A stretch of 50,468 bases of DNA from a virus, in the IMG/VR virus record IMGVR_UViG_3300025769_000183, positions 1 through 50,468 of that record; one strand, 5' to 3'. Shown here in pieces: positions 6,980 through 17,165 of this stretch. The translations under genes and the position numbers were made by a program. The notes under the pieces are model-generated. The model worked only from the letters and a program-made list of their open reading frames with translations, made no database searches and was not told the DNA's origin. Each line of letters begins with the position of its first letter. Positions within the stretch are counted from its first letter, which is position 1.

Positions 6980-8344
6980 ATGGCTTTTGGAATTACTGGG
7001 GCATATAGCGATGCTGATAGCCCATCACAAGGAGTAGTACGCCGCGCAACGATTGATAAATACAGCGCGCTAGGAGACTACATCGATGAAATCAACAAAC
7101 CGGATAACCGTGAGTTGTTGGTAAAGACATTCGGTGATCAAGGTATCACCGGTTTCTTGAAATTAACTGGAGCTGTTAAGGCTGCAGGTACTAACGATCA
7201 AGTACAATGGTGGGAAGAAACTCGTTTACACCCAATCCAGTCTTACACTGTTGCTGGTTCTGCAATCACTGCAGCAAAGTCTCAGACTGTAACACTAGGT
7301 TCTAACGACACTTATGTTCGTGTAGGAGATATCGTATTGTTGGCTGGTGGTGAGCGTGCTTACGTTTCTGCTGTAACAGCTGGTACGTCTTTCGTAATCA
7401 AGAACTTGTTAGACGCTAACTTACCACAAATCGCTATCGGTTCTGGTAAAATAGCTATCGTTGGTAACTTGTACGCACAAGGTACTGACCAGCCAGGTGA
7501 GTTCTTCGAGAGCAACGTTACTAAGCGTACAAACGACTACATGATCTTGAAAGAGACTTACAAAGTTTCTGGTTCTCAAGCAACCAACATTGGTTGGATT
7601 AACTTGGGTAACGGGGATTACCGTTGGTACTTGAAAAACGAAGGCGACACTCGTCAGCGTTTCATGGACAAGCGTGAAATGATGATGTTGTTGGGTCAGA
7701 AAGTAACTTCTACAGATTCTGCATTGAGCGGTATCTCTGGTTCTGAAGGTTACTTCGCTGCTATCGCTGACCGTGGTATCAACGTATCTGGTGGTGCTAT
7801 GACTGCATTGAGCGATTTCGATTCTTTGATTAAAGAATTCGACAAGCAAGGTGCTAACGCTGAGTACGCTCTATACGTAAACCGCGACCAAGACTTGGCT
7901 ATCGACGACATGTTGGCTGCTGCAGGTCACACTGCTGCTGGTGGTACTACTACTGGTTTGGCTGCTAACTTCGGTGCATTCAACAACGATTCAGACATGG
8001 CTGTACAGCTAGGTTTCAAATCATTCACTCGTGGTGGATACACTTTCCACAAGCACGACTGGAAATTGTTGAACGACCCACAGTTGTTAGGAGACGCAAA
8101 AGAGTTCGTTGGTGCTGCTATTCCACTATCTACAGTAGTAGATGCTAAGAGTGGTGATCGCAACCCATCGTTGGAATTGAACTACAAAGCTTCTAACGGT
8201 TACAGCCGTGAGATGGAGCACTGGATTACTGGTTCTGTGTTAGGTGCTAACACTGACGGTAATGACTTCGCTCAGTTCAACTACCGCTCTGAGGTATGTT
8301 TGGTAACGCGTGGTGCTAACCGTCACGCTTTGATTTCTAAGTAA
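6980..8344 (+). CDS. Major capsid protein
   Basis: 454 residues. It follows a scaffold-like gene, is followed by a strong terminator, and has the size of HK97-fold capsid proteins. Features are 'DKYSALGDYIDEINKPDNRELLVKTFG'-type N-terminal helices, 'VQWWEETRLHPI' (~residues 75-86) and a C-terminal 'HWITGSVLGANTDGNDFAQF' segment. Codon choice differs from its neighbours: AAC, TTC, GGT, CGT and TAC are strongly preferred, as expected for the most highly expressed virion protein. That bias also creates a long antisense open frame that is not a gene. Confidence 0.88.
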   Translation: MAFGITGAYSDADSPSQGVVRRATIDKYSALGDYIDEINKPDNRELLVKTFGDQGITGFLKLTGAVKAAGTNDQVQWWEETRLHPIQSYTVAGSAITAAKSQTVTLGSNDTYVRVGDIVLLAGGERAYVSAVTAGTSFVIKNLLDANLPQIAIGSGKIAIVGNLYAQGTDQPGEFFESNVTKRTNDYMILKETYKVSGSQATNIGWINLGNGDYRWYLKNEGDTRQRFMDKREMMMLLGQKVTSTDSALSGISGSEGYFAAIADRGINVSGGAMTALSDFDSLIKEFDKQGANAEYALYVNRDQDLAIDDMLAAAGHTAAGGTTTGLAANFGAFNNDSDMAVQLGFKSFTRGGYTFHKHDWKLLNDPQLLGDAKEFVGAAIPLSTVVDAKSGDRNPSLELNYKASNGYSREMEHWITGSVLGANTDGNDFAQFNYRSEVCLVTRGANRHALISK

Positions 8345-8353
8345 TCAATCTGA

Positions 8354-8385
8354 TATGGGGGGAGGCTTCGGTCTCCCCTTTATAT
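8354..8385 (+). terminator. Terminator after the capsid gene
   Basis: GGGGAG pairs with CTCCCC around an inner GC-TTCG-GT, so the hairpin has a stable TTCG tetraloop, followed by TTTATA. An ATA/T-rich stretch with a near-consensus TATCTTTT (8383-8390) follows and could restart transcription for the next gene. Confidence 0.8.
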
Positions 8386-8417
8386 CTTTTTTTTTAATTC
8401 AATTAAATACTACTAAA

Positions 8418-9200
8418 ATGGCATCAGCTACAGTAAAAAAGGCTGCACCTAAAGGCCGTAAGGCAGGCAGCGAAAAAGAATCCTTTGAGAAAAAGGATCG
8501 CATTTATACAGTCATCAGCGGAGGAGGGATTGTTTATTCTCTACCGCAAACCGGAGTAACGGTGTATGACGAATCTACCAACTCTGTTCGTGAGTTGCGT
8601 TATTGTCCAAACGAGCGTTCTGTCTGGAGAGACGAACAAAGTCAATTTGCAAAGAGAGAGCATATCATGTTTTATGATAGCCTTCTTTATGTGCCTTACA
8701 CAAAGCCCAATCTAATTCTATACCTTGATTTACACCCGGGTAATGTTGCAAATGGGGGTAACCGATTTGAGATGGTGGACAATGAGAAGACAGCAGAAGA
8801 GCAACTAAGCCAAGAATTCCAGGTGTTAGATGCAGTTAATGCTGTTCGTGATAAATCTATCGATGAGCTTGTGCCTATCGCTTTGTTCTACAACATTAAT
8901 GTAGACCGTCCTGCAAGTGAGATTCGTTTTGATTTGTTACAGCAGGCCAGATCTAATCCATCTGGATTCCTACAAAGTTTTGATAACCCAATGGTTACGG
9001 TACGCGCTACAGTGAAGAAAGCTGAGATGTATCAAATCATTAAGACTGACCCTACTGGTGCATACTGGTTTGATAGCAGTAAGCTCATCTTATCGACACC
9101 AGCTGGTCAAGATACGGTAGACGTGATGACTCGTTTCTGTATGACAGACAAAGGCGCATTGGTGCTTAGTGAGTTAGAGCAGAAGACTGGTAACTTATAA
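8418..9200 (+). CDS. Virion protein of unknown function (post-capsid)
   Basis: 260 residues from the ATG at 8418. An upstream start at 8355 would lie inside the terminator. The N-terminus is Lys/Ala-rich, then a beta-rich part (about 30-125) and a helical C-terminal half. No family is recognised. It is placed right after the major capsid protein and before connector-type proteins, so a head decoration or head-completion role is likely. It is flanked by terminators on both sides, so its dosage can be set separately. Confidence 0.7.
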   Translation: MASATVKKAAPKGRKAGSEKESFEKKDRIYTVISGGGIVYSLPQTGVTVYDESTNSVRELRYCPNERSVWRDEQSQFAKREHIMFYDSLLYVPYTKPNLILYLDLHPGNVANGGNRFEMVDNEKTAEEQLSQEFQVLDAVNAVRDKSIDELVPIALFYNINVDRPASEIRFDLLQQARSNPSGFLQSFDNPMVTVRATVKKAEMYQIIKTDPTGAYWFDSSKLILSTPAGQDTVDVMTRFCMTDKGALVLSELEQKTGNL

Positions 9201-9230
9201 GTTACTACTACCTAGAAAGTTAATGTAGTG

Positions 9231-9258
9231 AGGGGCGGGAAACCGCCCCTTTCTTTTT
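9231..9258 (+). terminator. Perfect intrinsic terminator
   Basis: AGGGGCGG and CCGCCCCT form an 8-bp perfect stem closed by a GAAA tetraloop and followed by TTCTTTTT. Confidence 0.9.
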
Positions 9259-9260
9259 GG

Positions 9261-9268
9261 TATATTTG
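9261..9268 (+). promoter_or_regulatory. -7 promoter element
   Basis: TATATTTG starts right after the terminator, 21 nt before the ATG at 9290. It probably drives the head-tail/tail operon. Confidence 0.6.
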
Positions 9269-9289
9269 TAGGTATCTAAAAGTAATAAA

Positions 9290-10027
9290 ATGGCTAGTGT
9301 TAATACGGTATATAACACCCTAAAAGACCTTGCTAATAAAGAGCAAAAGGGTTTTGTGACGCCATCTGTGTTCAACAACTTTGCTCAAATAGCGCAGGTG
9401 AACGTGTTCAAGGGAATGCTTGATAAGATTGTTGCGAGCAAAAGACTGCGTTTGCGTCAAGCAGACGGCAGCCGACATATGTCTGTTGAAAATCAAATCA
9501 AGGAAGATCTTTCTTCTTTATCAAAAACAACAACCTTGTCAAAATCTAATGGTGTGTTTACCAAGCCAGACGACTTTGCATATTTAATATCAATGACCTC
9601 CGGGGGAACAATCTTGTTAGGCCAGAGTACGCGTGTAAACGTTGAGGTGTTGTACGATGAATCTAAGATTGACTATATCTTAAAGAGCGACTTGTCTGCA
9701 CCCAGTGAATCACATCCTATTGGTTTGATATCTGACGACATCGAGGTTTTCCCTAGCAGCATAAGCCGACTAAGACTTACATACTACAAATACCCAGAAG
9801 GGCTTAGCCCCACAACTGGCGCAAGAACCGCTAGTCTTCCGTCATTCGGATACACTACATCAAACGGTGTACATGTTTATGACGCTAGCACTAGTGTAGA
9901 CTTTGAACTGCCGGACCACTATGTTCCCGAATTGGTAACTCAGATAGCAATGCTTATCGGTATTAATTTGAGAGACCAAGATGTGTTCACGTATGCTAGC
10001 CAGGAGGATATTAAAAACAAACAATAA
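9290..10027 (+). CDS. Head-tail connector-type virion protein
   Basis: 245 residues. The N-terminal 'ASVNTVYNTLKDLANKEQKGFVTPSVFNNFAQIAQ'-type helices are like those of small neck proteins in podoviruses of Bacteroidota. The middle is beta-rich and the C-terminal helix holds 'VPELVTQIAMLIGINLRDQDV'. Its stop overlaps the next ATG by one base (TAATGG). Genes between capsid and tail tube in podoviruses usually encode adaptor or ring proteins; the exact role cannot be read from sequence. Confidence 0.65.
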   Translation: MASVNTVYNTLKDLANKEQKGFVTPSVFNNFAQIAQVNVFKGMLDKIVASKRLRLRQADGSRHMSVENQIKEDLSSLSKTTTLSKSNGVFTKPDDFAYLISMTSGGTILLGQSTRVNVEVLYDESKIDYILKSDLSAPSESHPIGLISDDIEVFPSSISRLRLTYYKYPEGLSPTTGARTASLPSFGYTTSNGVHVYDASTSVDFELPDHYVPELVTQIAMLIGINLRDQDVFTYASQEDIKNKQ

Positions 10028-10854
10028 TGGCTAGAAATTACGTAAACTTAGAGCAGGTAGTTAACGACTTCATTATCACCCTAGATGGTGATGACTTTGT
10101 GGCCAATGCTACAGATACGCTGATCCGTACGTTTGCACTTCGTGGCATTCGTGAAATGGGTTTTGATTTATCTCAAAAGCTGCGTTCGTTAAAAATGAAA
10201 GTAAACACCGATAATAATACGGTAGAGCTACCAGACGATTACGTAGACTTGGTTAAGATTGGTGTGATTGGAGCAGATGGGCTGGTGTATGTTTTTGGTG
10301 AAAACCGAAATATGCATATTGCTCAAAAGTATAAGGTTACCTCCGGCAGCGACTTGCTTGCAGCCAATGCTATAGATTCTGACTCTGACGGGGTTTTTGA
10401 CAGAGTAGATGTAACAGAGAGCGGTCAAGAATATAACGCTCTTAGAGGATACGATTCTTATGTGTTCAGAAATTACTTGTACGAAAACAGTGCGGGTCAG
10501 TTGTATGGACTTGGCGGGGGACAGTATAGCGGTGAGTACCGTATCAATCTAGATCAGAGTCGTATTGAGCTTAGTATCAATGACCACGTAAACACAGTGG
10601 TTATGGAGTATGTATGTGATGAAGCTAGAAGCAGTAACCCTACCGTGCATGTTTTTATGGAAGAAGCGTTGCGTGCGTATATTTACTACAAGCTTATTCA
10701 GCACAAGGCAAGCGTGCCTATGAACGAGAAAATGCGTGCACGCACGGAATACTATAACGAACGCAGGCTAGCTAATTCTAGACTAAAAAGGTTTAACAAA
10801 GAAGAAGCACTCAAGGTTATTCGCAAGAATTCTAAGCAGTCTCCTAAATTATGA
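10027..10854 (+). CDS. Tail tubular A/adaptor-like protein
   Basis: 275 residues. The N-terminal half contains 'DTLIRTFALRGIREMGFDL' and 'VELPDDYVDLVKIGV', the L-P-x-D-Y-x-D/E pattern seen in podovirus adaptor (gp11-like) proteins. The C-terminal part is helical ('FMEEALRAYIYYKLI') and then very basic. Position directly before a very large tail protein matches the T7-like order adaptor then nozzle. The role at the portal-tail junction is inferred. Confidence 0.68.
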   Translation: MARNYVNLEQVVNDFIITLDGDDFVANATDTLIRTFALRGIREMGFDLSQKLRSLKMKVNTDNNTVELPDDYVDLVKIGVIGADGLVYVFGENRNMHIAQKYKVTSGSDLLAANAIDSDSDGVFDRVDVTESGQEYNALRGYDSYVFRNYLYENSAGQLYGLGGGQYSGEYRINLDQSRIELSINDHVNTVVMEYVCDEARSSNPTVHVFMEEALRAYIYYKLIQHKASVPMNEKMRARTEYYNERRLANSRLKRFNKEEALKVIRKNSKQSPKL

Positions 10855-13800
10855 TAATCAAGAACGTACCACAATACCTCAACAAAGCTTCGGACGAGAA
10901 ACTTCTCAAGCCGATAGAGATGTTGGATGCAGAGAACGTGCAGGTTTCATCTGACGATGACGGCAATGCTGGTATCGTTAAGACTATAAAGGGGAATGCT
11001 CATGTTGAGCAGAACTCTTCTGACGAAGTGTACTTTACTCCGGCAAGCCTTAAGGTTATCGGATCTGTCGCTATACCCAAGAAGCAGCAGGTAGTTTATT
11101 TTGCAAAAGCAGAGGCTAATCTTACAAACATAGACCACATTTATGTTTACGATGTAGACTTGAATAAGTATAAAATACTATACCGTGGTAACCAGCTAGG
11201 TTTTAACATTGACTCTTTTGTTGAGTCTAGTGTTGTGTTTAATGGTGACGACGAGGCGATCGTGTATTTTACAGACGGGGTGGGCGAACCCAAAAAGATG
11301 AATGTTGATCGTCTTCTAGCTAATCGTTCTGACATATGGAAGGATGCTGATGGTATTAACTACTACACTGACACAGATAGAGATGAGTTCTTTGCTGTCT
11401 GTAAAACCCCACCGCTAACCCCAATCACGTTTGAGTATACTACAGACACTGCTGTCCAAAGTAACAATGTCACAGACAAAACATTTCAGTTTGCATACCA
11501 ATACATCTATAAAGATGGAGAGGTAAGTGCTGTATCTACGTATTCTAAAATTGCAATTAATCCTAATACATTCGGCACTGGTGTTGTAGAGCCGGAGTTT
11601 GAGAGAGAGAATAACAAGATTGTACTGTCCTACCAGAACGGTGGATCGGAAGTTGAGTCTATTCGATTCCTTGCTCGTCTTGGTGGGACTACAGTCTTTT
11701 ATAAAATCGGAGAAGTAAACAATGGTACTGGGGCTAACCCCACCTTTGACTTTACTAATGATGGGATGTTCCCGGCTGTTTCGACAGCAGAGATAGATAA
11801 GGTGTATGATAATGTACCGCTAAAGGCAAACGCGCAGAGCATATCTGGAAATAGGCTAGTATATGGTGATTACACAGAGGGATACGACAATGTGGCAATT
11901 AACGTAGAGTCTTCTATCACATATAAAGACGTAGAGAATACCGGAACCATTAATGCTACACTACAATCCATCTCACTAGGAAACGGACCTGCTATCATTA
12001 TTGACGGTACAAACATGGCAGCTAGTTACGGTCAAGGTGCTATCATTAGATTGAAGGTTACATTATCCGGTTCTAGCGGCTCATTTAGAATCAGTAGAGA
12101 CTCCCCGTCATATTTATTTAGCGAGGATTATGTTGTCGGTTCGGACAACGGAAACTACGGATTAGGTCAGTACACTGGTAATCCATCAACCAATAACTAT
12201 GTAGACATTCCTTATAATACAGACAAGGTTCTCAGTGCTACTATCATAGCAGGTTCTGTTATGACGCGTGACGAGATCCTCGACGAGATAGAGACTCAGT
12301 TTGCGGCAACATCAAACGCTGTTTACGATTACACAAACAACGGTGTTAATTACAATGCCACTGGTGTTGTAACCTCTGTTGGTTCTGGTACACAGTCTTA
12401 TTCTGTAGGAGATCCAGTAGAGGTTGGATTAGACTTCCCGGAGATTGAGCTAGCCTTTACTGCTGATTCAGCATACACTGTTACAAACAAAAGAAAAATA
12501 GATATAGAGTTTGATGTACTTAAAGCAAAGGTTCATTATAACTCCGGTATATCAAAGCGCTTAGTGCAAATTGACGGTCATCCACTAAACGATACCAGAA
12601 CCACAGCTGCTAGTTACCTCGGGGTTGCTAACTTTAGATACATATCCACGACTAATGTGACTTTAGCCGTAGATGTCAAGCGTTCTCTAGAGGCAGGTCT
12701 TTCTTCGTTTAAGACAAGCGCAATGCATAATTTTGGTATTGTGTATTATGATGCTAAGGGCCGGGCTTCTTTTGTACAGAAAATTGACGGTGTTTTTGTT
12801 GGGGGCTACACCGATTCCAACCGAAGCACAAGCCTAGGCAGGGTTCAGATAAACTTAAAGATCAAACACAATCCACCTTCTTGGGCAAAGAAGTATCAGA
12901 TTGTATATGGGGGCAATGAAACTTATTCAAAGTTTCTCCAGTACGGGGTTGCCGGTGCTCACTACATTTCAGACCAAGACAGTATATACTTAGACTTGTT
13001 CCCTCTAGAAGGAAAGAATAATTCTTACTCGAAAGACAAAGGTGCAAACCTAGATTATACCTATCAAGACGGAGACATGCTTCGCATTATTTCGTTCCAT
13101 GATTCCTCACAGAATCGTGTATATGTTGATGACCAGATATACAACGTCCTTGGCAAAGAGTTGGTGACCGACGCTAGCGAGGTAACTCCAAGTCGTGCGT
13201 CTACATATGTTGTGATTAGAGATGAAGATTATTCCTCTAAAACGTACAGCAACTTTAACCTAACAAAAGTTAAGGCGGGTAGTGACGACTGGGGTCAGCG
13301 TGTTATGGTAGAGATAGTATCGCCTAACACCGTCAACAACGACACAGTATATTATGAGATAGGTGAAGTATACGATATTACTAGTGGCGCTCATGTTGGA
13401 GATATAACTGACGGCGGATATCCAGTAGTGCAGCTTACTGATGGCGATATTTACTTTAAGCCTCGCGAAGTGCTGGTTGCTCCTTTTGATTCTAGCAGTT
13501 CTGAATATGACGAAGATGATTATTCTAACTATGAATACGAAACTTTCTACGTGGAGTCTTCTAGTGTCAGCGACTACTTCGACTCAGAGGTTACTTCTCG
13601 AGGGCGTCCTCACGCTATCAATGAAGATGCAAAGCAGGTTCGTAGACGATCTTCTGTTACGTACTCAGATCCGTACATAGCGGACAGTGCTGTTTTAAGC
13701 CTCTCCAGCTTTAACCCAGCTACTGCTAACTTTAGCGACTTTGAGATTCGTCACGGAAAGATTGACAAGCTTGTTGACCAGACCGATAGACTTTATGTTT

Positions 13801-14945
13801 TCCAGGAGCACAAGGTAGGTATTGTAGGTGTAAACAGAAATATACTAGAGACCCTTACAGACCAGAACGTTGTGGTTTCTAATGTAGTATTTAGTACTCC
13901 AAATTATTATGCTGGAGACTTTGGCTCTAGCGGTTATCCTGCTGCTGTGGTAGAGCGGTTTGGTATGATGTATTTCGTGGATGTAAAAGCGCAGCGAGTG
14001 CTTCGCATCTCTCGTGACGGCATCACGCCTATTAGCGACCCGAATATGGATTCGTTCTTTGATAAGAAGTTTTCTTCATATTTAACTGAAAGCGGTAAGA
14101 CAGAGCTTGATATAGTTGCTGGTTATGATCCAGACAACTCAGAGTATGTGTTAACTAGTAAAGACCGTGGAAGCTACACTGGATTCACCATTGGGTACAG
14201 TCACAACAAGAGAGTGTTCACTTCTTTCTATTCTTTTAAACCAGACTTTTACACCCACATAAATGACAGATTCTTTTCTTTCAAAGTCGTTAGCGTTAGC
14301 GGTACGCAACAGTACATGTGGGAACATGGTGCTGGCTCAACATACGGCAATTTCTATGGCACAGACTACGACGCAAAGATTTCAATCATTGCAAACGCCA
14401 ATCCGTCCATGGTTAAAGCTTTCCAAGCATTATCACTAGAGGGTGATTCCGTGTGGTCTGCTGTGGTGTCTACCTCTAATCAAACCACCAGTATTGCTAC
14501 TGGGGATTTTGATGAAAGAGAGCGAGGTTACTACGCTGCTATACCTAGAGATACTAGCGCCTCTACTGCTAATTACATAACGATAGGTATTGTAGACGAC
14601 GTTACCGGAACAGCGGTAACCTTTGACAACAAGATTAATAGAATGCCTATACCTTTAGGTGCGGCATTGTATAAGGTTGACGGTAGCTCACTGACTAATC
14701 TTAATGCTACGGTGTCTAGTATTGATAGCTCTAAAAAGCTAACCACCAGTACTGCGCTTACTTCTTCTGAAGAGGGTAAGACTATTGTGGCTAAGCTTTC
14801 GGCTAAAGACGAAGGAGATGTCCTTAGAGATTACTACGCTAAGATTGAACTTACTAACTCTGTACATAACAAGAAGTCTGAGCTGTACGCTGTAAACACA
14901 GTGTTTGTAGATAGCCCTATGCACTCGGCGCTTAGTCAGAGATAA
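10851..14945 (+). CDS. Large tail nozzle/tubular B-like protein
   Basis: 1364 residues, almost entirely beta-rich, overlapping the preceding gene by 4 bases. The N-terminus ('LLKPIEMLDAENVQVSSDDDG' region, about 18-40) and the C-terminal third ('VDQTDRLYVFQEHKVGIV', 'VERFGMMYFVDVKAQRVLRISRDG', about residues 975-1060) resemble propeller-type segments of podovirus tail nozzle proteins. It is about twice the length of T7 gp12, suggesting extra fibre-dock or depolymerase-like insertions. No enzymatic motif was identified. Confidence 0.7.
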   Translation: MIIKNVPQYLNKASDEKLLKPIEMLDAENVQVSSDDDGNAGIVKTIKGNAHVEQNSSDEVYFTPASLKVIGSVAIPKKQQVVYFAKAEANLTNIDHIYVYDVDLNKYKILYRGNQLGFNIDSFVESSVVFNGDDEAIVYFTDGVGEPKKMNVDRLLANRSDIWKDADGINYYTDTDRDEFFAVCKTPPLTPITFEYTTDTAVQSNNVTDKTFQFAYQYIYKDGEVSAVSTYSKIAINPNTFGTGVVEPEFERENNKIVLSYQNGGSEVESIRFLARLGGTTVFYKIGEVNNGTGANPTFDFTNDGMFPAVSTAEIDKVYDNVPLKANAQSISGNRLVYGDYTEGYDNVAINVESSITYKDVENTGTINATLQSISLGNGPAIIIDGTNMAASYGQGAIIRLKVTLSGSSGSFRISRDSPSYLFSEDYVVGSDNGNYGLGQYTGNPSTNNYVDIPYNTDKVLSATIIAGSVMTRDEILDEIETQFAATSNAVYDYTNNGVNYNATGVVTSVGSGTQSYSVGDPVEVGLDFPEIELAFTADSAYTVTNKRKIDIEFDVLKAKVHYNSGISKRLVQIDGHPLNDTRTTAASYLGVANFRYISTTNVTLAVDVKRSLEAGLSSFKTSAMHNFGIVYYDAKGRASFVQKIDGVFVGGYTDSNRSTSLGRVQINLKIKHNPPSWAKKYQIVYGGNETYSKFLQYGVAGAHYISDQDSIYLDLFPLEGKNNSYSKDKGANLDYTYQDGDMLRIISFHDSSQNRVYVDDQIYNVLGKELVTDASEVTPSRASTYVVIRDEDYSSKTYSNFNLTKVKAGSDDWGQRVMVEIVSPNTVNNDTVYYEIGEVYDITSGAHVGDITDGGYPVVQLTDGDIYFKPREVLVAPFDSSSSEYDEDDYSNYEYETFYVESSSVSDYFDSEVTSRGRPHAINEDAKQVRRRSSVTYSDPYIADSAVLSLSSFNPATANFSDFEIRHGKIDKLVDQTDRLYVFQEHKVGIVGVNRNILETLTDQNVVVSNVVFSTPNYYAGDFGSSGYPAAVVERFGMMYFVDVKAQRVLRISRDGITPISDPNMDSFFDKKFSSYLTESGKTELDIVAGYDPDNSEYVLTSKDRGSYTGFTIGYSHNKRVFTSFYSFKPDFYTHINDRFFSFKVVSVSGTQQYMWEHGAGSTYGNFYGTDYDAKISIIANANPSMVKAFQALSLEGDSVWSAVVSTSNQTTSIATGDFDERERGYYAAIPRDTSASTANYITIGIVDDVTGTAVTFDNKINRMPIPLGAALYKVDGSSLTNLNATVSSIDSSKKLTTSTALTSSEEGKTIVAKLSAKDEGDVLRDYYAKIELTNSVHNKKSELYAVNTVFVDSPMHSALSQR

Positions 14946-14949
14946 TTAT

Positions 14950-14957
14950 TAAATTTG
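14950..14957 (+). promoter_or_regulatory. -7 promoter element
   Basis: TAAATTTG lies 17 nt before the ATG at 14975 and may give the internal-protein genes their own start. Confidence 0.5.
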
Positions 14958-14974
14958 TAAAATAGTATACTATT

Positions 14975-15781
14975 ATGATAGATCCAGTAACGGGAATGCT
15001 TATAGTCCAAGGGGTTACAGCCGGAGCGCAATATCTCTCTGGACGTAAGGAGGCTAAAAAAGCAGAGGCAAGAGAAGAGGAGATTCGTTCTGCGGGTATT
15101 CCTAAAATGGAAACCCCACAAGAATACTTTGATCTCTACATGAAGGCCAAAGAAAACAAAGGGGCTCAGCTTGCTACAGCGCAGGCTCAGCAAGGTATGG
15201 CTGATACCGCTGCTGCTTTGCAGGCCGGTGGTTCGCGTGCGTTAATCGGTGGTCTATCAGCGGCTCAGCGTAGAACAGACACAACAATTGCAGGTATTGG
15301 AGCACAATCTCAGCAACAAGAACTGTCTGCCCTTGAAGGTTTGGCTGGCGCTCAGATGCGCACCGGCATGATGAACACTCAGATGGCTGGCCAGGAATAC
15401 TTTAATGATTTGCAGGGAGCTCAGATGGCTTATCAGTCTGGAAGACAGATGCAGGCTAGCGCTATTAATAACTTCGCGCAGGCAGGGACTGCGGCTATGG
15501 GTGCTTACAGTGATGCTGATTACATGAAGAAATACGGGGATAGTGGCGTACTTAAGTTCTTCGGGAAACAAGGGATGAAGACTCCGGGTGAGTTTAGTCA
15601 CGATGAGAATCCTATCGATCTTGTACGCGATGGTCAGAAAATTGGAGAGGCTACCGGTGGAGAATATATATTTAATCCAGAGCAGTCTAAGAAAATGAAA
15701 GCACTTGCTGGTAAAGAGAAGTCTCCACTAGCAAAATACGTTGTAGGGTTACTTAATAAATTTGATAAGAAAGCAGGATGA
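14975..15781 (+). CDS. Internal virion/ejection-type protein, gp14-like
   Basis: 268 residues. The first ~170 are Ala/Gln/Gly-rich helices ('QYLSGRKEAKKAEAREEEIR', 'GGLSAAQRRTDTTIAG'), the composition of T7 gp14-like internal proteins. The C-terminal part has 'GEATGGEYIFNPEQ' (about residues 224-237), a motif found in many tail- or ejection-associated phage proteins. It is the first of three consecutive genes occupying the T7 gp14-gp15-gp16 position. Its stop overlaps the next start (ATGAG). Confidence 0.65.
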   Translation: MIDPVTGMLIVQGVTAGAQYLSGRKEAKKAEAREEEIRSAGIPKMETPQEYFDLYMKAKENKGAQLATAQAQQGMADTAAALQAGGSRALIGGLSAAQRRTDTTIAGIGAQSQQQELSALEGLAGAQMRTGMMNTQMAGQEYFNDLQGAQMAYQSGRQMQASAINNFAQAGTAAMGAYSDADYMKKYGDSGVLKFFGKQGMKTPGEFSHDENPIDLVRDGQKIGEATGGEYIFNPEQSKKMKALAGKEKSPLAKYVVGLLNKFDKKAG

Positions 15782-17157
15782 GTTTAATTTCAAAACCACT
15801 AGACTACAGTTCTGGAGCTACTCAAGCTGCTATCCAAGGCATTAGAGGTCAGCTTCAGATGGCGGCAATGGGCGCTGAAGAAGATCGTAGAGAGCGTAAG
15901 CGCGCTGAAGCGCAAGCAGCCTCCTTTGAGAAAAGCATGTCTGCTGCTGAAGGGTCGGTAAATTTCTTACCACCAAAAGCTCAGCAAGTATTCTCCGCCT
16001 ACCATGACGGTTACAAGCAAGCCTTGGATGCTTATGAAGAAAACCCATCTCAAGAAAACCTAAACAGTATCAACAGAATTGTTGGTGCTGCAAACACATA
16101 CTTGAGTCAATACGAGGGATTGCATAACGCAGACAAAAGCACTTTGCTAACCGGCATGTCCCAGCCAAACAAGTTTGGTATATCAACAGAGACAATGATG
16201 GGTGAGTTCGCTATGCGGCATGGTAACGATTCTGCATATAGCGAGGTTCGTTATGACCCTACTGTTGGTGATGTAGTTGTTAGCGGTGGCGGCATGGTTG
16301 GTCTTCGTGCTTCACAAGACCCTATGTTCAATCCGGACAATGCAATGATATTCCCTTCTAAGGCATCCATACCTAGAATAACCTCTGCTGAAGATTACGG
16401 TGGTAGATATGAGTCTTTATATTACAATCGACCAAGAGGGGAATTTGATAAAACCCTTCGCAATAGAATTGCTACGCAAGAAGAACTTCAGTTCTCAGCG
16501 GCAGCGTCATTAGCTGCTATGGATTACGGTAGCGATCCTCAAGACTTGAGTATAGGTATTGAGAACATCATGTCTGACCCAGAAGAAATGAAGCGAGCTA
16601 CAGATTTATATGTAGATAATGCGTGGAGGCAAGCAAACATTGCTCATCAAAGAAGAAGAGAGCAAGAAAGCACTGGTCTAGACTACAATGGATCGGATGC
16701 AGTGACCTTTACTACAGAGGACTACGACTATACCGCAGGTCAGATGACCACAACAAAAATGTCAGCAGATATTCCTACCTTTGATAAACCAATAAAGGTG
16801 TTGATTGAGGCTGATCCGGGTAACGAAAATACCCCTACTTATCAAAGAGTTGTGCTAGGCGCAGCACAGCTCCCAGATGACGAGGGGATCGTTATAAAAG
16901 AAAATGTCGGAACTACATATTATCAAGATCCTAACTCTGGAGAGGTAAGTAATACCCCTCAGCCAGGCTGGGCAGAGATGACTCGTTATGAGAATAGAAG
17001 TAGAGTAATCAAACCTATTGGTATAGATGGGCGTAAAGAATACGCCGCCTATATGAATGCACTTGAAAAACAAAATGCGTTAAACCAAGAGGCTTCTTTA
17101 CGGGTGATTAGCACAGAGCAAAGTGCGCTACCCGGACCACCGATGCCTCCACAATAA
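15778..17157 (+). CDS. Internal virion/ejection-type protein, gp15-like
   Basis: 459 residues. It has a helical, charged N-terminus (about 1-110), a mixed middle, and a Pro-rich C-terminus ('ALPGPPMPPQ'). No enzymatic domain was seen. Position between a gp14-like and a giant gp16-like gene suggests it forms part of the ejectosome that crosses the envelope ahead of the DNA. That role is inferred from order and from its 4-base overlap with the upstream gene. Confidence 0.6.
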   Translation: MSLISKPLDYSSGATQAAIQGIRGQLQMAAMGAEEDRRERKRAEAQAASFEKSMSAAEGSVNFLPPKAQQVFSAYHDGYKQALDAYEENPSQENLNSINRIVGAANTYLSQYEGLHNADKSTLLTGMSQPNKFGISTETMMGEFAMRHGNDSAYSEVRYDPTVGDVVVSGGGMVGLRASQDPMFNPDNAMIFPSKASIPRITSAEDYGGRYESLYYNRPRGEFDKTLRNRIATQEELQFSAAASLAAMDYGSDPQDLSIGIENIMSDPEEMKRATDLYVDNAWRQANIAHQRRREQESTGLDYNGSDAVTFTTEDYDYTAGQMTTTKMSADIPTFDKPIKVLIEADPGNENTPTYQRVVLGAAQLPDDEGIVIKENVGTTYYQDPNSGEVSNTPQPGWAEMTRYENRSRVIKPIGIDGRKEYAAYMNALEKQNALNQEASLRVISTEQSALPGPPMPPQ

Positions 17158-17165
17158 CATACTAG

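Noticed and set aside
7421-7849. Antisense ORF inside the capsid gene
   Set aside because: Long only because the capsid gene's codon bias removes stops on the other strand; no promoter or plausible protein features.
8740-8760. D-L-H-P-G-N in the 260-aa virion protein as a kinase loop
   Set aside because: No Gly loop, Lys or DFG-like motif in this protein; coincidental match.
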